Shown here piece by piece: positions 16,494 through 26,532 of a DNA stretch of 64,000 nucleotides. The position numbers and the translations under genes were made by a program. The notes beneath the pieces are model-generated. The model saw only the letters and a list, made by a program, of their open reading frames with translations. It did no database searches and was not told where the DNA came from. Within the stretch, counting starts at the first letter, position 1, and every line of letters starts with the position of its first letter. Where the stretch lies: assembly GCF_003590875.1 (NCBI RefSeq), contig NZ_QYUN01000003.1, forward strand, positions 434,001 through 498,000, written 5' to 3'. This DNA comes from Noviherbaspirillum cavernae. GTDB taxonomy: Bacteria; Pseudomonadota; Gammaproteobacteria; Burkholderiales; Burkholderiaceae_D.

Positions 16494-18767
16494 TCAGAAC
16501 GACGCCCAGAACCGCGACGGTGCCTGCTGTTGCACACCCGGTTTGGCGTAGTCGCATACACCCTCGGCAAAGATCGCGTTCAGACGCGCCGTCTGCGGCA
16601 CCGTGAACGGCACGCCATAGGCATTCACATCGACCGGCTTCAGCTGGCACTTGAGCGCGGTTTCTGCCAGTGGCGCACCTGCCGCGGAGCGCGGATCGAG
16701 GAAGGGCTTGTACAGCGTGTTGCAGGTGCCCGTGCTGTCGAAGCTTGCCGGCTCCTCGACCTTCGAGCCGTCCGGCCGCCAGCAGGCATCCTTCGCCGTC
16801 TGCGGCTTGTTACGCTTGACCTTTTGCGCAAGGCTGTCTTTCGTCGTGTCGGCGGCGATGGCGTCGAGCCACTTCTCCATCTCGACGATCTGCACGCTCA
16901 GCATGCTGGCCATGATGGCGGCGGCGCCGGGCGTCGCAGCGCTCGGCGCAATCAGCAGCACGTGGTTATCGTGATTGCCGAACAGGTCATCGAGCTTGGC
17001 GCGAATCTGGAAGTCCCGCGTGCGGTCGTGCAGATCGCCGAGTGTGTCGTTGTAAGCACGGCTCGCAATGATCGGCATCGCATCCAGATTCGTGCCTACC
17101 AGCACGCGACCGGTCTGGTAGGCAATGCGCAAGGCCTCGCTATCGCCGACATGACGCGCCACCTGCACCTGGCCATTGGCATCGAAGCCGCCGACCTTCT
17201 CGTTCAACTCGAGAAACTGGTCAACCGATATCGCTCCGCTCTTCAGTGCCTGCAAGCCGTACTGCACGCCGACATTGTCCAGCGGACGCCGTGCGATTTG
17301 CGTGGCGGGATCGCGGCCGAGGACGTTCACGAAGTTGTCGGACAACGCACAGCGCACACCACCCGGATTGGTAACGGGGTGGAATGCCGTCCCGACTGGC
17401 AACAGCGGCGAACAGGACGAGGATGCATTGACCATGACGTCACCGAGGCCGACCGCCAGACCATTGCAGGTCTGCCAGCTGGCGTAACCCGTGACTGCGC
17501 GCTTCTGCTCGTCGGTCCATGGCATGGTCGCGCCGACAGTCATGTAGTTGCGGATCAGCTTGCAGTCGGAGAAGATCGTCGCCGCCTCCATCATGGTGGG
17601 GAAGCTCGAGTCCGTCGAGAGGCCGTCCAGCAGCCCCGGATACGACTGGGCGACATCGAACTGCTGCACAGAACCGCCCGAGCCGCCCTTGCCGACGGTC
17701 CACGCCGGGACGCCGAACTTCTTGATGAAGTACTCCTTGGTCATGGACAGCGTTTCCGCCGCGAGCACCGTGTTGCAATTGTTGGCCGCCACATTGAGAG
17801 ACGATGTCGCGACTGCATAGCCGCGCGCCAGTGCGGGCTGATCCATGGCAGTGGCCAGCCGGTAGGTCACGCCCGCCGCGACCGTCTCGAAGGCGCCTTG
17901 GGTGTAGCCGCCGCCGCAGCCGCCGCCGAAGTTGTAGCGCAAACGTCGGTTCCAGCCGTCGGTCGTGGTCCACGGGTCAGGCAGCGGCGTCCCCGGCTGG
18001 TGCAAGAACGCGATCTGGTAGATGCCGCGATTGATGGTGCCGCGCTCCAGACGGACGATGAAGTTCACCGCCTTGCCTTCGGAAGTCGTGGTCTTGGCGA
18101 GGTCGGCCGGCGCTGGTGCCTGCGGGTCGTAGGGTTTGAATGCCTGGTTGGTGGACCAGTACTGGTAGCTGACCTCGGTCGCCGCGCTACAGTTGCGGTC
18201 GAGCGGTTGGCCCAGGTTGTTGGTGGCGACGGTGCACACGAACGGCTCCTGCTTCGCACCCGCGAACACGGGGCCGGTGACCGGATGATTGACCACGGTG
18301 AGCGTGCCGCGCGACATCACCGCGCCGGTCGCACCGAGCAGCCTTGCCTCGATCGTTGTTGCGCCGTCCGGCAGACCGCCGACCCGGCCCAGCAGCACGC
18401 CTGCGCGAGATGCGGGCTTGAACGATGTGGTGACATCGACGGTGCCGGCAAAGACCCTGATTTGATCGTTCGTGAAGCCCTGCGGCACCGTGACTTCGAC
18501 CAGCGTGTCACCGCCGCTCACGATGTCCGGACGCGACGAGCTCGTCTTTATTTGCGGCGCCTCGACGCTCGCGCTGCCATCACCGCTGCATGCCGCCAGC
18601 CCCGCGATCATCAGCGCGGCGACCGCCGCCATACCGGATCGCCGGGCGAAGGCGAGTCCTGCTGTGGCTCGATGCGCCGGTCCCGAATCCGGCTCCACCA
18701 AATGCGGAAACCGCACCATGTCCGAGGCTTGACCATGGACGTACTTCGACCTGCTGGAATTTCTCAT
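16494..18767 (-). CDS. DUF6351-family lipoprotein, alpha/beta-hydrolase-like
   Basis: A 757-residue exported protein. After about 45 residues with many basic residues comes a hydrophobic segment and the lipobox GLAAC, so outer-membrane anchoring is likely. The true start may be one of the internal methionines nearer the hydrophobic run. An Ig-like N-terminal part precedes a large domain with RLRYNFGGGCGGGYTQGAF and TVGKGGSGGSVQQFDVAQSYPGLLDG, which looks like a serine-hydrolase nucleophile elbow. A late aspartate/histidine region (GNHDNHVLLIA) fits a triad. I recognise it as DUF6351, of unknown substrate; polyester or aryl-ester hydrolysis would be a guess. It is monocistronic. Confidence 0.75.
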   Translation of the reverse strand: MRNSSRSKYVHGQASDMVRFPHLVEPDSGPAHRATAGLAFARRSGMAAVAALMIAGLAACSGDGSASVEAPQIKTSSSRPDIVSGGDTLVEVTVPQGFTNDQIRVFAGTVDVTTSFKPASRAGVLLGRVGGLPDGATTIEARLLGATGAVMSRGTLTVVNHPVTGPVFAGAKQEPFVCTVATNNLGQPLDRNCSAATEVSYQYWSTNQAFKPYDPQAPAPADLAKTTTSEGKAVNFIVRLERGTINRGIYQIAFLHQPGTPLPDPWTTTDGWNRRLRYNFGGGCGGGYTQGAFETVAAGVTYRLATAMDQPALARGYAVATSSLNVAANNCNTVLAAETLSMTKEYFIKKFGVPAWTVGKGGSGGSVQQFDVAQSYPGLLDGLSTDSSFPTMMEAATIFSDCKLIRNYMTVGATMPWTDEQKRAVTGYASWQTCNGLAVGLGDVMVNASSSCSPLLPVGTAFHPVTNPGGVRCALSDNFVNVLGRDPATQIARRPLDNVGVQYGLQALKSGAISVDQFLELNEKVGGFDANGQVQVARHVGDSEALRIAYQTGRVLVGTNLDAMPIIASRAYNDTLGDLHDRTRDFQIRAKLDDLFGNHDNHVLLIAPSAATPGAAAIMASMLSVQIVEMEKWLDAIAADTTKDSLAQKVKRNKPQTAKDACWRPDGSKVEEPASFDSTGTCNTLYKPFLDPRSAAGAPLAETALKCQLKPVDVNAYGVPFTVPQTARLNAIFAEGVCDYAKPGVQQQAPSRFWASF

Positions 18768-19133
18768 TGCTTGTCTCCCTTGTTGTGGCGACGGCCTGCA
18801 GTGAAATCAGCCTGACGCCTTCTCGTTATCAGTAATGAAGCATTTCCGGACAGCAATGGCACTCTAGCAGCGGCCTGCTCAAATTACAACAGTTTTACGA
18901 TGAGCATCTTATTTTCTGTATCATATTCAATAGTCGTATCATATTGACTGAGAAGGGGGCGGCGCACTGTCCCGCGCGTCATTACGGGACAGGCGCGACG
19001 AAACAGGGAGAGGCGGGAATAAAGGCGCAGCGAGGAAGCTGCCTTGTGCGGATCGCGACGAATTCATGCCGCCGTACATGCGAACCGATAGCAGCGTGCG
19101 TGCGTGCGATGAAAATAGCGCAGTGCAAGGAAG
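18768..19133. promoter_or_regulatory. Promoter region of the DUF6351 gene with two GTATCATATT direct repeats
   Basis: The intergenic stretch holds direct repeats GTATCATATT at 18918-18927 and 18936-18945, 18 bp apart start to start, in an AT-rich patch otherwise untypical here. Two turns between direct repeats fits an activator such as an AraC-type protein, but no such gene is adjacent. Nothing else was recognised. Confidence 0.35.
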
Positions 19134-19320
19134 TCAATGTATGTATCCGGTCAGCACCGGAATGACTTGCACCGACGCGTCTTCCAGCAGCCAATGCCCG
19201 CTGCCCGCGATGACCATGCCTGGTACGTCATTCGCAACCAGCTTCCCTATCTGCTGAATTGATAATGCAGCGTTACGTCATTGACCTTGGCGCTACGTGA
19301 TCAAAGCCTGGCATGAACGT
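19134..19320 (-). pseudogene. Alpha/beta-hydrolase (epoxide-hydrolase-like) remnant with central deletion and frameshifts
   Basis: Reading the minus strand, a short piece PGFDHVA then, in another frame, KVNDVTLHYQ resembles the start of epoxide-hydrolase-like proteins. It runs directly into IQQIGKLVANDVPGMVIAG and SGHWLLEDASVQVIPVLTG, the characteristic end with the catalytic histidine, closing in a stop at 19134-19136. The core of roughly 200 residues is missing and the two pieces are in different frames. The remaining bases to 19605 show no other gene. Confidence 0.45.
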
Positions 19321-19605
19321 GGTCGCTACGCTGGACGTATTCATCGTGCCTTCCCTGGCGGAGTTCATGGTGTGAATTTGCTGCGCTTGCCGCCGCTATC
19401 GCTTGTGCGACGGTCATGATGATCAAGACCATAGCTTACGGAATGACATCCAGGCTTGTGGCGCCTGCACCGGGTCCGTCAAGTTGATCCGCGTCAAACA
19501 TATTCAACCGACGATCAATACGATGCGAAGGATATGTCGCAGCGGCGATAACAAGCTGCGGATGTATTTTTCTGAAGTGATATTCACTGTCGTGCGAGGC
19601 AGCGT

Positions 19606-20664
19606 TTATGCCCCGCGTGCCGCAGCGATCACTTCAAACTCCAGGCGCATCGATTGCGCCACGCGTGACAACGCTTCCGTCGACAAGTCGTCCAGCTCGA
19701 TCTTCGGCGATGCATCGATCTCTGGGTAGTTGCGCAGCATGGAGCGGCGGTAGGTCGGATCGTAGTGATTGCGCATCAGGCGTTCGAACAGTTCGGTGAC
19801 CTGTCCCGATTCCGCCAATCGCTGCCACTCCGCGAATTCCTGTCCGCCGATCAACGGGCGCAGATAGGCGAGGCGCGTCAGCAGCGCAAGCGGGTCTTCC
19901 TCGAAATGACGGTAGTCCTCGCGCCACAGCTGCACCCGCTGCGGCATCGCGGCGTCGATGGAGATCGTCGTCCCGTCGCGCATGCTTTCCAGCAGCGCAT
20001 CCGGTAACTGAACCTTGCCGATCTTCTTGCTTTCCGCCTCGATCCAGATCGGCTTTGCGGGGTCGAATTCGGAAAATTTGCGCAGCAGAAAACTGTCGAA
20101 CAGCTTTTGCGTCGGCTGCTCCCTGCCCGGCACCGCGCCGATCACCGAGCCGCGATGCACGGCGATGTCTTCGAGGTCGAGCACCTGCGCGCCCGCTTTG
20201 TGCAATGCCGTCAGCAGCCGCGTCTTGCCGCAGCCGGTCGGACCGGAGAGGACGAGGTAGCGATAGTTGCGGGGAACGATGGTCAACTGCTCGTTGACCC
20301 AGCGGCGATAGCCCTTCCAGCCGCCCTCCAGCCGATCGACGCGATAACCGATGGTGTCGAGCGCATCGAACCAGAGGCGGCTGCGCTTGCCGCCGCGAAA
20401 GCAGTACACGAGAATCCGGCTCTTGCGATTGTACTGTGCGACGTGCTGCTGCAGATGGCGCGCGATATTCTTCAGCGAATAGCAGACGCCGATCTGGTAG
20501 GCCGCCATCGGGTCGGTACGATGCAGCGTGCCCACTTCGGCGTATTCGTCGTTATCGACCACCGGCAGATTGATCGCGCCGGGGATGTGGTCTTCCTCGT
20601 ACTCGCGCGGGCTGCGGGCATCGATGATGAGGTCGTAGGATTGAAAGTCGCGCATGGCGTCCAT
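19606..20664 (-). CDS. selU: tRNA 2-selenouridine synthase (SelU/MnmH)
   Basis: A 352-residue protein with an N-terminal rhodanese domain (about 5-125; DLIIDARSPREYEEDHIPGA, catalytic cysteine in YCFRGGKRS at residue 88) and a C-terminal P-loop domain (GPTGCGKT, 141-148). The family transfers a geranyl group to 2-thiouridine and then replaces it by selenium from selenophosphate at the wobble position of tRNA-Lys, -Glu and -Gln. The selenophosphate supplier selD is at 25345-26403, separated by an MFS gene, a decayed transporter and katE. The ATG at 20664 precedes an alternative ATG three codons on. Confidence 0.94.
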   Translation of the reverse strand: MDAMRDFQSYDLIIDARSPREYEEDHIPGAINLPVVDNDEYAEVGTLHRTDPMAAYQIGVCYSLKNIARHLQQHVAQYNRKSRILVYCFRGGKRSRLWFDALDTIGYRVDRLEGGWKGYRRWVNEQLTIVPRNYRYLVLSGPTGCGKTRLLTALHKAGAQVLDLEDIAVHRGSVIGAVPGREQPTQKLFDSFLLRKFSEFDPAKPIWIEAESKKIGKVQLPDALLESMRDGTTISIDAAMPQRVQLWREDYRHFEEDPLALLTRLAYLRPLIGGQEFAEWQRLAESGQVTELFERLMRNHYDPTYRRSMLRNYPEIDASPKIELDDLSTEALSRVAQSMRLEFEVIAAARGA

Positions 20665-20706
20665 TGTACGGACTTTGATACGGCGCGACTTTCGAAAGTA
20701 CTGCTC

Positions 20707-22002
20707 CTATACGACGGCGAATGCCGTTTTAGGTTTGCCCGTCAGCAGCAATGCGATCAGCGTCAGCACTGCTGCTGCGGACAGGTAGTAGCCGACGTAC
20801 TGAAGACCGTAATTGGTGGCGAGCCAGGTCGCAACATAAGGCGCCAGCGATGCGCCGAGGATGCCACCCAGGTTGAAGGTCAGGGACGAGCCGGTGTAAC
20901 GCACCTCCGGCGGAAACAGCTCGGACAGCAGCGTGCCGAGCGGGCCGTAGGTCATGCCCATCACGCCCAGGCCGAGCGACATGAAGAGGGTGACATGCAC
21001 GATGCTGCCAGAGATAAACAGCGGTGCGAACAGCAAACCGAACAGCGCGATGACAGCAGATACCTGAATCATGGTCGCGCGGCGACCATAGCGATCCGCG
21101 AGCACGGCCGACACCGGAATCGTCAAGGCGAAAAACAGCACGGCGAACAGTTGCACCATCAGGAATTGCGGGCGCGAATAACCCAATGCGCTCGTGCCCC
21201 AGCTCAAGGCGAACACCGTCATCAGGTAGAACAGCACGAAGGTCGCCATCGCGATCACCGTGCCCAGCACCAGCAGGCGGCCATGCTCCTGAAACACGGT
21301 CACGACCGGCACCTTGACGCGCTCATGCTTGTCCAGCACTTTCTGGAACACCGGCGTCTCGGTGATCTTCAGACGCACATACAAGCCGACGATCACCAAC
21401 AGTGCACTGGCCAGGAACGGAATGCGCCAGCCGAAGCTGAAGAATTGATCATCGGTCAGCGTCTCGCTCAACAGGAGGAAGATGCCGCCGGAGAGGAAGA
21501 AGCCGATCGGCGCGCCGAGCTGCGGGAACATGCCATACCATGCGCGCTTTCCCGGCGGCGCGTTTTCAGTGGCCAGCAGCACGGCACCGCCCCACTCTCC
21601 GCCCAGTCCCAAACCTTGCCCGAAGCGGCACAGCGCGAGCAGCAGCGGCGCCAGCGTGCCGATCGCCGCATAGGTCGGCAGCAAGCCGATGACGACAGTG
21701 GAAATGCCCATCGTCAGCAGCGCCGCAACCAGCGTCGCCTTGCGCCCGATGCGGTCGCCGTAATGCCCGAACACCGCCGACCCTACCGGACGTGCAAAGA
21801 ATGCAATCGCAAAGGTCGCCAGCGATTGCAATGTCGCCGCGGCCGCATCCGTTGAAGGAAAGAACAGTTTCGGGAAGACCAGCACCGCCGCAGTGGCATA
21901 AATATAAAAATCGAAGAACTCGATGGTCGTGCCGATCAGGCTGGCAAACAGGACGGTGCGGGGTGAATTGACCTGCGCGGGACTGGCATGGGATTGACTC
22001 AT
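20707..22002 (-). CDS. MFS transporter, metabolite:H+ symporter (MHS) family
   Basis: I chose the ATG at 22002 (MSQSHASPAQ) with an AAGGAAG ribosome site; the frame is open about 100 codons further but that part is not protein-like. The 431-residue protein has 12 predicted membrane segments, the MHS start GTTIEFFDFYIYATAAVLVF, the loop 2-3 motif GHYGDRIGRKATLV and the matching ADRYGRRATM in the second half. MHS carriers (ProP, KgtP, ShiA relatives) import organic acids or osmolytes with protons. No neighbouring enzyme hints at its substrate. Confidence 0.9.
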   Translation of the reverse strand: MSQSHASPAQVNSPRTVLFASLIGTTIEFFDFYIYATAAVLVFPKLFFPSTDAAAATLQSLATFAIAFFARPVGSAVFGHYGDRIGRKATLVAALLTMGISTVVIGLLPTYAAIGTLAPLLLALCRFGQGLGLGGEWGGAVLLATENAPPGKRAWYGMFPQLGAPIGFFLSGGIFLLLSETLTDDQFFSFGWRIPFLASALLVIVGLYVRLKITETPVFQKVLDKHERVKVPVVTVFQEHGRLLVLGTVIAMATFVLFYLMTVFALSWGTSALGYSRPQFLMVQLFAVLFFALTIPVSAVLADRYGRRATMIQVSAVIALFGLLFAPLFISGSIVHVTLFMSLGLGVMGMTYGPLGTLLSELFPPEVRYTGSSLTFNLGGILGASLAPYVATWLATNYGLQYVGYYLSAAAVLTLIALLLTGKPKTAFAVV

Positions 22003-22318
22003 TACTGCTTCCTTATCGATGGTGCATGGAATAGCGAAGCCGAGCGCGTCGGCTCGATCGAATCTTCCTCGGAAAAATGTCGAATCGCACACAATGAATG
22101 CCGTTTGCGAATTGCTTGTCAATTGCAAACGGCTTGTGCAGGAATTGCTACGGCAGTGGAAATGCGCGGACGTTGAACAGCTGCTGCGACAACGGGGACG
22201 GATCAAACTGGGGTAGGAACTGCATTGATGATTTGGCACTTTGCTGCAGGAGAATCGAAATCGATTTTCGCACAAACGCGATGATCCTGCCGTGCGTGGC
22301 TTTCGCGGTTCCGACGCG
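22003..22318. other. Gap without recognised gene
   Basis: About 315 bp between the start of the MFS gene and the Nramp remnant. Open frames exist but none is protein-like and no repeat was recognised. Confidence 0.4.
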
Positions 22319-22647
22319 TTATGCACCCGACATCATGAACATGGCAAAGACGGCAAGCGCCATCATGCCCATGCATAGCCAGTCGAGAAACTTCAGCCTG
22401 CGCGTGATGACCAGCCTGCCCTGATGTCGGGCCGCGCCGCCATCAGCATCATGATCACCATGATGGACGACGGAGATGACGTCATTGATGACTGCACTCC
22501 AGCGCAGCGCCTTGATCGGATTCATCGGTGTGAAGCCGAGAGCCACACCGACGAGCGTCGCCCACGGAACATACCCGACAAACGTCAGCCACTTCGGCAC
22601 GCGCACGTAACGGTGACAGGGGATGAAGACTTGCAGCAGAATCATAT
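22319..22647 (-). pseudogene. C-terminal remnant of an Nramp-type divalent metal transporter
   Basis: The minus strand encodes LLQVFIPCHRYVRVPKWLTF, then a deletion, ATLVGVALGFTPMNPIKALR, WSAVINDVIS, and near the stop GRLVITRRLKFLDWL and MGMMALAVFAMF. These match the last transmembrane segments of Nramp/MntH proteins in order. Between INDVIS and GRLV the expected helix IMVIMMLMAARPDI is in another frame, so one insertion and one deletion compensate each other. The first 300 or so residues are absent. It is a decayed gene. Confidence 0.7.
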
Positions 22648-23097
22648 GACTCCAAATCCGACAGCGTAAAAATGCGCCGGGCCACCGATACTTTCGGGGT
22701 CGCGGAGAAGTTTGGCATCGGGCTTGATGACGGATAGAGAACAGCCATCTTTTCGAGCGGCAAAAGATGGCTTTGTTCCAATGGAAACTTCCGGCGAATT
22801 TATCTGGAACAAACACCAACAATCAATCCGCTTATTCCGCTCCGCAACGCATTCAAGTTCTGATGCCGGACTGGTTCATTGAGCGCATCGTCCTGTACCT
22901 GGAACTTTTGTCCCCCCGTTCCATCCCATTGTTTTATTGCCAATCTCGTCCACACGGATTTTCAACGCCGCCATCCATTGCTGTTCCAGCGACCTAAAGA
23001 ATTTCCGCGTTCATCTTTCCATGGCATGACATGCCCCAATCCAGGTTGCGACAAGAGGACAGGCGGGCTTTCGACCAAACCGTAAAGGAAACCGATC
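22648..23097. promoter_or_regulatory. Upstream region of katE
   Basis: About 450 bp without a recognised gene. The katE promoter must lie here. I see no strong palindrome. The katE ribosome site is AAAGGAAA, eight bases before the ATG. Confidence 0.35.
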
Positions 23098-25209
23098 ATG
23101 ACCAAACCAAAAGGCAATTCCGGAAACCGGAAATCCGAAAAGAGTTCAGGCAATTCGGGTGGAGAAGTCCGTCCGGGCAATGCCGGTGAGCTGCACCAGA
23201 TCGCCGGCGGCAAGCATCCGGAACTGACAACGAATCAGGGTATTCCGATTCCCGACAATCAGAATTCGCTCCGGTCCCATGCGCGCGGTCCCACCCTGCT
23301 GGAGGATTTCATTCTTCGTGAAAAGATCACTCACTTCGATCACGAACGGATTCCGGAACGCGTTGTTCATGCGCGCGGCACGGCGGCACATGGCTACTTT
23401 GAACTGACCAAATCGCTGTCGCAATACACCACGGCAAAGATACTCACCGAAGTCGGAGAAAAGACGCCGCTGTTCACCCGCTTCTCGACGGTCGCAGGCG
23501 GCGCCGGTTCGGTCGATACGCCGCGTGACGTGCGCGGATTCGCGGTCAAGTTTTACACCAAGGAAGGCAACTGGGATCTGGTCAGCAACAACATCCCGGT
23601 CTTCTTCATCCAGGATGCAATGAAGTTCCCGGACGTCGTTCATGCCGTCAAGATGGAACCCGATCGCGGCTTTCCGCAGAGCGCCACGGCGCACGACACC
23701 TTCTGGGATTTCATCTCGCTGACACCGGAATCCATGCACATGGTGATGTGGATCATGTCGGACCGGACGATCCCGCGCTCGCTGCGCATGATCGAAGGTT
23801 TCGGCGTCCACAGTTTCCGGCTGCTGAACGAGGCGGGCGACTCGACCTTCGTCAAGTTTCACTGGCGTCCGAAGCTCGGCATGCAATCGACCATCTGGGA
23901 CGAAGCGGTCAAGATCGCCGGGGCGGACCCGGACTTCCACCGCCGCGACATGTTCGAATCGATTGAAAAAGGCGCCTTCCCCGAGTGGGAATTTGCGGTG
24001 CAGATTTTCACGCAGGAGCAGGCGGACAAATTCCCGTTCGATCATCTCGACGCAACCAAGCTGATTCCCGAAGAGCTGGTGCCCTTGCAGGTCATCGGTC
24101 GCATGGTGCTGGATCGCTGGCCGGACAATTTCTTTGCCGAGACAGAACAGGTCGCGTACTGTCCCGCCAACATCGTGCCAGGCATCGATTTTTCCAACGA
24201 CCCGCTGCTGCAGGGCCGTCTCTTCTCCTACCTCGATACGCAATTGCTGCGTCTGGGCTCGCCGAATTTCAACCAGATCCCGGTGAATGCGCCGAAGTGC
24301 CCGTTCGCGAACAACCAGCGCGATGGAAAGATGCAGATGATGCAGCCGAAGGGCCATGTCGCCTATGAGCCGAACTCCCTGTCCGAAGACTCGCCGCGCG
24401 AAACGCCGAGCCACGGCTTCCGTCATGCGCACGTAACGGAAAGCGGAGACAAGAGCCGCATTCGTGCGGAAAGCTTTGCCGATCATTACAGCCAGGCGCG
24501 CCAGTTCTACCGCAGTCAAACCAGTCATGAGCAGACGCATATCGCGTCGGCGCTCGTATTCGAACTGTCCAAGGTCAGTCATGTGCATGTGCGACAGGCG
24601 ATGGTTGCGCATCTGCGCAATATCGACGAAGACCTCGCCAAGCGCGTGGGCGACGGGCTTGCGCTCGACAAGCTGCCGGATGCGCCTGCGCCCGCAGCTC
24701 CGGTGCAGGATTTGCCCCCTTCGCCGGCATTGCAGATCATCGGCAAGATGAAGGACACCCTCGAAGGCCGCGCAATCGGCATCCTCGTTGCGGACGGTTC
24801 GGACGGCGCGATGATCAAGGAAGCGCAGAAGGCCGTGACCTCCGCCGGCGCGCAGGTAAAGATCGTGGCGCCCAAGGTGGGCGGCGCGAAGCTTGCCGAT
24901 GGCTCCTTGCTGCCGGCTGACGGACAACTGGCAGGCACGCCGTCCGTGATGTTCGACGCGGTCGCCGTCATCCTGTCCGATGCGGGCGCGAAGCTGCTCG
25001 TCAACGAATCCGCCGCCATCGACTTCGTGCGCAACGCTTTCGGCCATCTCAAGGCCATCGCGATCGACAAGGGCGGGCAGGCACTGCTGGACAAGGCGAA
25101 TATCAAGAAGGACAAGGGCGTGTTCGATATCGCGGACATCAAGGGTTTTGTCGCGGCAGCCAAGACGCGGCAATGGGAACGGGAGCCAACTGTGCGGATA
25201 CTGCCGTAA
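23098..25209 (+). CDS. katE: Large-subunit monofunctional catalase (clade 2, HPII type)
   Basis: A 703-residue heme catalase. A polar N-terminal extension precedes [14 protein letters not shown] with the distal histidine at residue 91. The distal asparagine is in WDLVSNN (about 164) and the proximal heme tyrosine in [11 protein letters not shown]-terminal flavodoxin-like domain (about 560-703, [13 protein letters not shown] onward) is the hallmark of large-subunit HPII catalases. It decomposes hydrogen peroxide in the cytoplasm, typically in stationary phase. The gene stands alone and ends in a hairpin. Confidence 0.96.
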   Translation: MTKPKGNSGNRKSEKSSGNSGGEVRPGNAGELHQIAGGKHPELTTNQGIPIPDNQNSLRSHARGPTLLEDFILREKITHFDHERIPERVVHARGTAAHGYFELTKSLSQYTTAKILTEVGEKTPLFTRFSTVAGGAGSVDTPRDVRGFAVKFYTKEGNWDLVSNNIPVFFIQDAMKFPDVVHAVKMEPDRGFPQSATAHDTFWDFISLTPESMHMVMWIMSDRTIPRSLRMIEGFGVHSFRLLNEAGDSTFVKFHWRPKLGMQSTIWDEAVKIAGADPDFHRRDMFESIEKGAFPEWEFAVQIFTQEQADKFPFDHLDATKLIPEELVPLQVIGRMVLDRWPDNFFAETEQVAYCPANIVPGIDFSNDPLLQGRLFSYLDTQLLRLGSPNFNQIPVNAPKCPFANNQRDGKMQMMQPKGHVAYEPNSLSEDSPRETPSHGFRHAHVTESGDKSRIRAESFADHYSQARQFYRSQTSHEQTHIASALVFELSKVSHVHVRQAMVAHLRNIDEDLAKRVGDGLALDKLPDAPAPAAPVQDLPPSPALQIIGKMKDTLEGRAIGILVADGSDGAMIKEAQKAVTSAGAQVKIVAPKVGGAKLADGSLLPADGQLAGTPSVMFDAVAVILSDAGAKLLVNESAAIDFVRNAFGHLKAIAIDKGGQALLDKANIKKDKGVFDIADIKGFVAAAKTRQWEREPTVRILP

Positions 25210-25227
25210 CACGGGACGGCCCGTGTT
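25208..25227 (+). terminator. Hairpin overlapping the katE stop codon
   Basis: AACACGGG-acgg-CCCGTGTT is a perfect 8-bp stem with a 4-base loop that begins within the TAA stop of katE. There is no T tract after it, so efficiency as an intrinsic terminator is uncertain. Confidence 0.5.
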
Positions 25228-25344
25228 CAGCCGGAACTTCCGGCGGCGCAATCAAGCGGATTCGCTGCGGCTGGCGGATAATTCCGTCATGTCTTTTTGC
25301 GTCAACAAAACGGACGCATTCCGATCCACTGATCAAGCGCACAC

Positions 25345-26403
25345 ATGAACGCACCCGGCGAATCCCTCATCAAGCTCACTTCCTTTTCCCACGGCGGCGG
25401 CTGCGGCTGCAAGATCGCGCCCGGCGTGCTGGCCGACATATTGAAACGTTCCTCCGGTTTTCCGGTGCCGAAAGAATTGATGGTCGGCATCGAAACCTCG
25501 GACGATGCCGCCGTCTACAAGCTCAACGACGAGCAGGCGCTGGTGGCGACCACCGATTTCTTCATGCCGATCGTCGATGACCCTTTCGACTTCGGCCGCA
25601 TCGCCGCCACCAATGCCCTGTCCGATGTGTACGCGATGGGCGGCACGCCGATCATGGCGCTCGCGCTGGTGGGCATGCCGATCAACAAGCTGCCGGTGGA
25701 AGTCATCGGCGACATCATCCGGGGCGGCGAATCGATCTGCGCGGAAGCCGGCATCCCGGTCGCGGGCGGCCACACCATCGATTCGGTGGAACCGATCTAC
25801 GGCCTCGTCGCGCTCGGTCTTGTTCATCCCTCGAAGGTCAAGCGCAATGCGGATGCAAAGGCAGGGGACAAGCTCATCCTCGGCAAGCCGCTGGGCGTCG
25901 GCATCCTCTCTGCGGCATTGAAGAAGAACGCGCTGGATGCGGACGGCTACGCCGCGATGATCGCCAACACGACGAAGCTCAACAAGCCCGGCACGGCATT
26001 GGCCGGCATGCACGGCGTGCATGCGATGACCGACGTCACCGGCTTCGGCCTCCTGGGGCACCTGCTGGAACTGGCGCGCGGCGCGCGTTTGACGGCGCGG
26101 CTGAACATGCAGGGCGTGCCCCTGCTGCCGCAGGTGCAGGCGCTGGCGGAACGCGGCTTCGTCACCGGCGCATCGACGCGCAACTGGGCCGGATACGGGC
26201 ATGAGGTCACGCTGGCGGACGGCATCACGCCGGCGCAGCAGGCATTGCTGACCGATCCGCAGACTTCCGGCGGCTTGCTGGTGTCGTGCCATGCAGACGC
26301 AGTAGACGAGGTGCTGGCGCTGTTCAGGTGCGAAGGGTTTGAACACGCGGCGGTAATCGGCGAGATGGCGGCGGGAGCGCCCGGCGTGACGGTGAGCATG
26401 TGA
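25345..26403 (+). CDS. selD: Selenophosphate synthetase (selenide, water dikinase)
   Basis: A 352-residue ATP-dependent enzyme that makes selenophosphate from selenide. The glycine-rich segment SHGGGCGCK carries the catalytic cysteine (C20, aligning with E. coli C17) and lysine (K23), so it is a cysteine form with no in-frame TGA. ETSDDAAVYKL, TTDFFMPIVDDPFDFGRIAATNAL and GGHTIDSVEPIYG are typical metal and ATP-binding blocks. With selU on the other strand 5 kb away it is enough for selenouridine in tRNA. No selA, selB or tRNA-Sec is in the window. Confidence 0.96.
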   Translation: MNAPGESLIKLTSFSHGGGCGCKIAPGVLADILKRSSGFPVPKELMVGIETSDDAAVYKLNDEQALVATTDFFMPIVDDPFDFGRIAATNALSDVYAMGGTPIMALALVGMPINKLPVEVIGDIIRGGESICAEAGIPVAGGHTIDSVEPIYGLVALGLVHPSKVKRNADAKAGDKLILGKPLGVGILSAALKKNALDADGYAAMIANTTKLNKPGTALAGMHGVHAMTDVTGFGLLGHLLELARGARLTARLNMQGVPLLPQVQALAERGFVTGASTRNWAGYGHEVTLADGITPAQQALLTDPQTSGGLLVSCHADAVDEVLALFRCEGFEHAAVIGEMAAGAPGVTVSM

Positions 26404-26508
26404 CTTTAACGATAGGAACGCAGGACGCGCACTGCGGATTCCGCCAGACGCATCGAAATGCGGCGCACCACGCAATGGGCACGTGCCGTAAGCATCCACC
26501 TCCCCTGT

Positions 26509-26532
26509 CATTCCGAACGCAGTGAGGAATCT
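26509..26532. repeat. Single copy of the CATTCCGAA...GAGGAATCT dispersed repeat
   Basis: CATTCCGAACGCAGTGAGGA followed by ATCT, the same core as the inverted pair at 16105-16187. It lies in the 300-bp gap between selD and the MoaD-like gene, which otherwise shows nothing recognisable. Confidence 0.55.

Noticed and set aside
16305..18815. 836-codon plus-strand open frame opposite the DUF6351 gene
   Set aside because: Low-complexity arginine/histidine-rich translation without domains; it is an antisense shadow of the lipoprotein gene, which has signal peptide and conserved motifs.
20107..21855. 582-codon plus-strand open frame across the selU and MFS genes
   Set aside because: It spans the ends of two genuine minus-strand genes and is glutamine/histidine-rich shadow sequence.
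23146..25251. 701-codon minus-strand frame opposite katE
   Set aside because: Antisense shadow of a catalase whose catalytic residues are all present.
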